Below the pieces are notes generated by a model, which searched no databases, had not been told where the DNA came from, and saw only the letters and a list, made by a program, of their open reading frames with translations. 64,000 nt of DNA. It comes from Antarctobacter albus. GTDB taxonomy: Bacteria > Pseudomonadota > Alphaproteobacteria > Rhodobacterales > Rhodobacteraceae. This document shows, piece after piece, positions 62,552-64,000 of this stretch. The stretch's first letter is position 1. Each line of letters begins with the position of its first letter. The position numbers were made by a program, and so were the translations under genes. The stretch is from contig NZ_FMZI01000007.1 in NCBI RefSeq assembly GCF_900101505.1, forward strand, positions 62,001 to 126,000, written 5' to 3'.

Positions 62552-62602
62552 TTGCCCGGCGTTTCGTGAAGGACCCGGGCCCCTGGAAAAGGAACCGACC
62601 TC

Positions 62603-63967
62603 ATGAAGTCTTTCCTCCTCGGCCTCGCGGCCACCACCGCCCTTGTCAGCCCCGCGCTGGCGCAGATGCTCGAGCTTGAAAAGGACGAGCTGACCTTCGG
62701 CTTCATAAAGCTGACCGACATGGCGCCGCTCGCCGTGGCCTATGAACAGGGCTATTTCCTCGACGAGGGTCTTTTCGTCACGCTGGAGGCGCAGGCCAAC
62801 TGGAAGGTGCTGCTGGACGGCGTGATCGGCGGGCAACTGGATGGCGCGCACATGCTGGCCGGTCAGCCGTTGGCGGCGACCATCGGCTTCGGCACCGAGG
62901 CGCATATCATCACCCCGTTCTCGATGGACCTGAACGGAAACGGCATCACCGTCTCGAACGAGATCTGGGACCAGATGAAGCCGAACATTCCCCACGAGGA
63001 CGGCAAGCCCGTCCACCCGATTTCCGCCGAGGCGCTGGCGCCGGTGGTCGAAAAGTACAAGGCTGAAGGCAAGCCCTTCAACATGGGCATGGTCTTCCCG
63101 GTTTCGACACACAACTACGAGCTGCGCTACTGGCTGGCTGCGGGCGGCCTGCACCCTGGCTACTACAGCCCCGAAAACATCACCGGCCAGATCGGCGCTG
63201 ACGTCCTGCTGTCAGTGACGCCGCCACCGCAGATGCCTGCCACGTTGGAGGCCGGCACAATCTACGGCTACTGCGTCGGTGAGCCGTGGAACCAGCAGGC
63301 GGTGTTCAAGGGCATCGGCGTGCCGGTCATCACCGACTACGAGCTGTGGAAGAACAACCCCGAAAAGGTATTCGGCATCACCGCCGAGTTCGCCGAGGAA
63401 TACCCCAACACCACGCTGGCCGTGACCAAGGCGCTGATCCGTGCCGCCATGTGGCTGGACGAGAACGACAACGCCAACCGTCCCGACGCGGTCGAGATCC
63501 TGTCGCGGCCCGAATACGTCGGCGCCGATTATGACGTGATCGCCAACTCGATGACCGGCACCTTCGAATACGAGAAGGGCGACAAGCGCGACGTTCCGGA
63601 CTTCAACGTCTTTTTCCGCTACAACGCCACCTATCCTTTCTACTCGGACGCGGTCTGGTACCTGACCCAGATGCGCCGCTGGGGTCAGATCGCCGAAGCG
63701 AAGCCGGACAGCTGGTACGACGAGGTCGCGCGGTCGGTCTATCGTCCGGACATCTACCTGGAAGCCGCGCGCATTCTGGTCGACGAGGGGCTGGCGAACG
63801 AGGCGGATTTCCCTTGGGACAGCGATGGTTACAAGGCGCCGACCCCGGCCGCCGACATCATCGACGGCATCCCCTACGACGGCCGCACGCCCAATGCCTA
63901 TCTCGACAGCCTGCCCATCGGTCTGAAGGACGGCCAGACCGTCGTCGGAACCGAGGTCAAGGGCTGA
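62603..63967 (+). CDS. nrtA: Nitrate ABC transporter substrate-binding protein
   Basis: 454 residues with signal peptide [19 protein letters not shown], so exported; mature start about [71 protein letters not shown] and [20 protein letters not shown] are the NrtA/CmpA blocks. Delivers nitrate (or nitrite) to an NrtBCD permease, whose genes should follow outside the window. AAGGAA 10 bases before the ATG. Expression probably controlled by NasT through the leader. Confidence 0.95.
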   Translation: MKSFLLGLAATTALVSPALAQMLELEKDELTFGFIKLTDMAPLAVAYEQGYFLDEGLFVTLEAQANWKVLLDGVIGGQLDGAHMLAGQPLAATIGFGTEAHIITPFSMDLNGNGITVSNEIWDQMKPNIPHEDGKPVHPISAEALAPVVEKYKAEGKPFNMGMVFPVSTHNYELRYWLAAGGLHPGYYSPENITGQIGADVLLSVTPPPQMPATLEAGTIYGYCVGEPWNQQAVFKGIGVPVITDYELWKNNPEKVFGITAEFAEEYPNTTLAVTKALIRAAMWLDENDNANRPDAVEILSRPEYVGADYDVIANSMTGTFEYEKGDKRDVPDFNVFFRYNATYPFYSDAVWYLTQMRRWGQIAEAKPDSWYDEVARSVYRPDIYLEAARILVDEGLANEADFPWDSDGYKAPTPAADIIDGIPYDGRTPNAYLDSLPIGLKDGQTVVGTEVKG

Positions 63968-63969
63968 CG

Positions 63970-63993
63970 CCCGGGCTTCGGACCTAGCCCGGG
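63970..63993. repeat. Palindromic hairpin after nrtA
   Basis: CCCGGGCT (63970-63977) pairs with AGCCCGGG (63986-63993) around an 8-base loop, just after the nrtA stop. Same CCCGGGCT core as the smoF-smoG repeat; like the smoE hairpin it may protect the binding-protein mRNA. The window ends seven bases later. Confidence 0.6.
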
Positions 63994-64000
63994 GCGCGTC

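Overview
The window reads as a chromosomal segment of a marine alphaproteobacterium of the Roseobacter/Rhodobacter group (order Rhodobacterales). The evidence is uniformly high G+C, a short Rhodobacter-type porin, a DUF3576 lipoprotein near leuS-lptE-holA, a TRAP transporter, a smoEFGK-smoS-mtlK polyol locus and a NasT/NasS nitrate sensor pair. No rRNA, tRNA, CRISPR array or insertion sequence was found by eye.

Bases 1-23,940 are a large exopolysaccharide (EPS) locus. A 5'-truncated family 2 glycosyltransferase converges on a Wzc/ExoP-type chain-length regulator and tyrosine autokinase. Upstream of the kinase, on the minus strand, lies a tightly packed run, mostly overlapping stop-to-start: glycosyltransferases, a WcaF-like acetyltransferase, four sulfotransferases, a flippase (Wzx-like) and a polymerase (Wzy-like). 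Two OafA-type O-acyltransferases with SGNH tails follow. Next come a 775-residue protein built like a phage tailspike (pectate-lyase fold plus LamG-like domain) and a fifth sulfotransferase. On the plus strand sit gmd and fcl, which make GDP-L-fucose. The simplest reading is a secreted, O-acylated, sulfated, fucose-containing polysaccharide carrying its own candidate depolymerase.

Bases 23,950-38,730 are mixed housekeeping and accessory genes: a di-heme cytochrome c peroxidase/MauG-like protein, a Sel1-repeat protein, a MocR (GntR plus aminotransferase) regulator, the YggS PLP-homeostasis protein, a TPR-sulfotransferase, a porin, the DUF3576 lipoprotein, a reverse-oriented glycosyltransferase, then leuS-lptE-holA, a glutathione S-transferase and a GGDEF protein.

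Bases 38,730-46,500 are a self-contained catabolic locus. Minus-strand genes for an SsuD-like flavin monooxygenase, an aldo/keto reductase, a flavin reductase and a three-part TRAP transporter diverge from a GntR/UTRA regulator and a Gfo/Idh/MocA dehydrogenase. Its substrate cannot be read from sequence. A MacB-like ABC exporter with an adaptor protein follows (46,613-50,916).

Bases 51,000-58,750 hold a LacI-family regulator and a complete sorbitol/mannitol system (smoEFGK, smoS, mtlK); a shared 10-bp sequence precedes both the regulator and smoE. A flagellin gene follows. The window ends with nasT-nasS and nrtA. The nrtA leader carries a hairpin with the hexaloop expected of an ANTAR-protein RNA target, followed by an intrinsic-terminator-like structure, so the nitrate-uptake operon is probably controlled by NasT antitermination.
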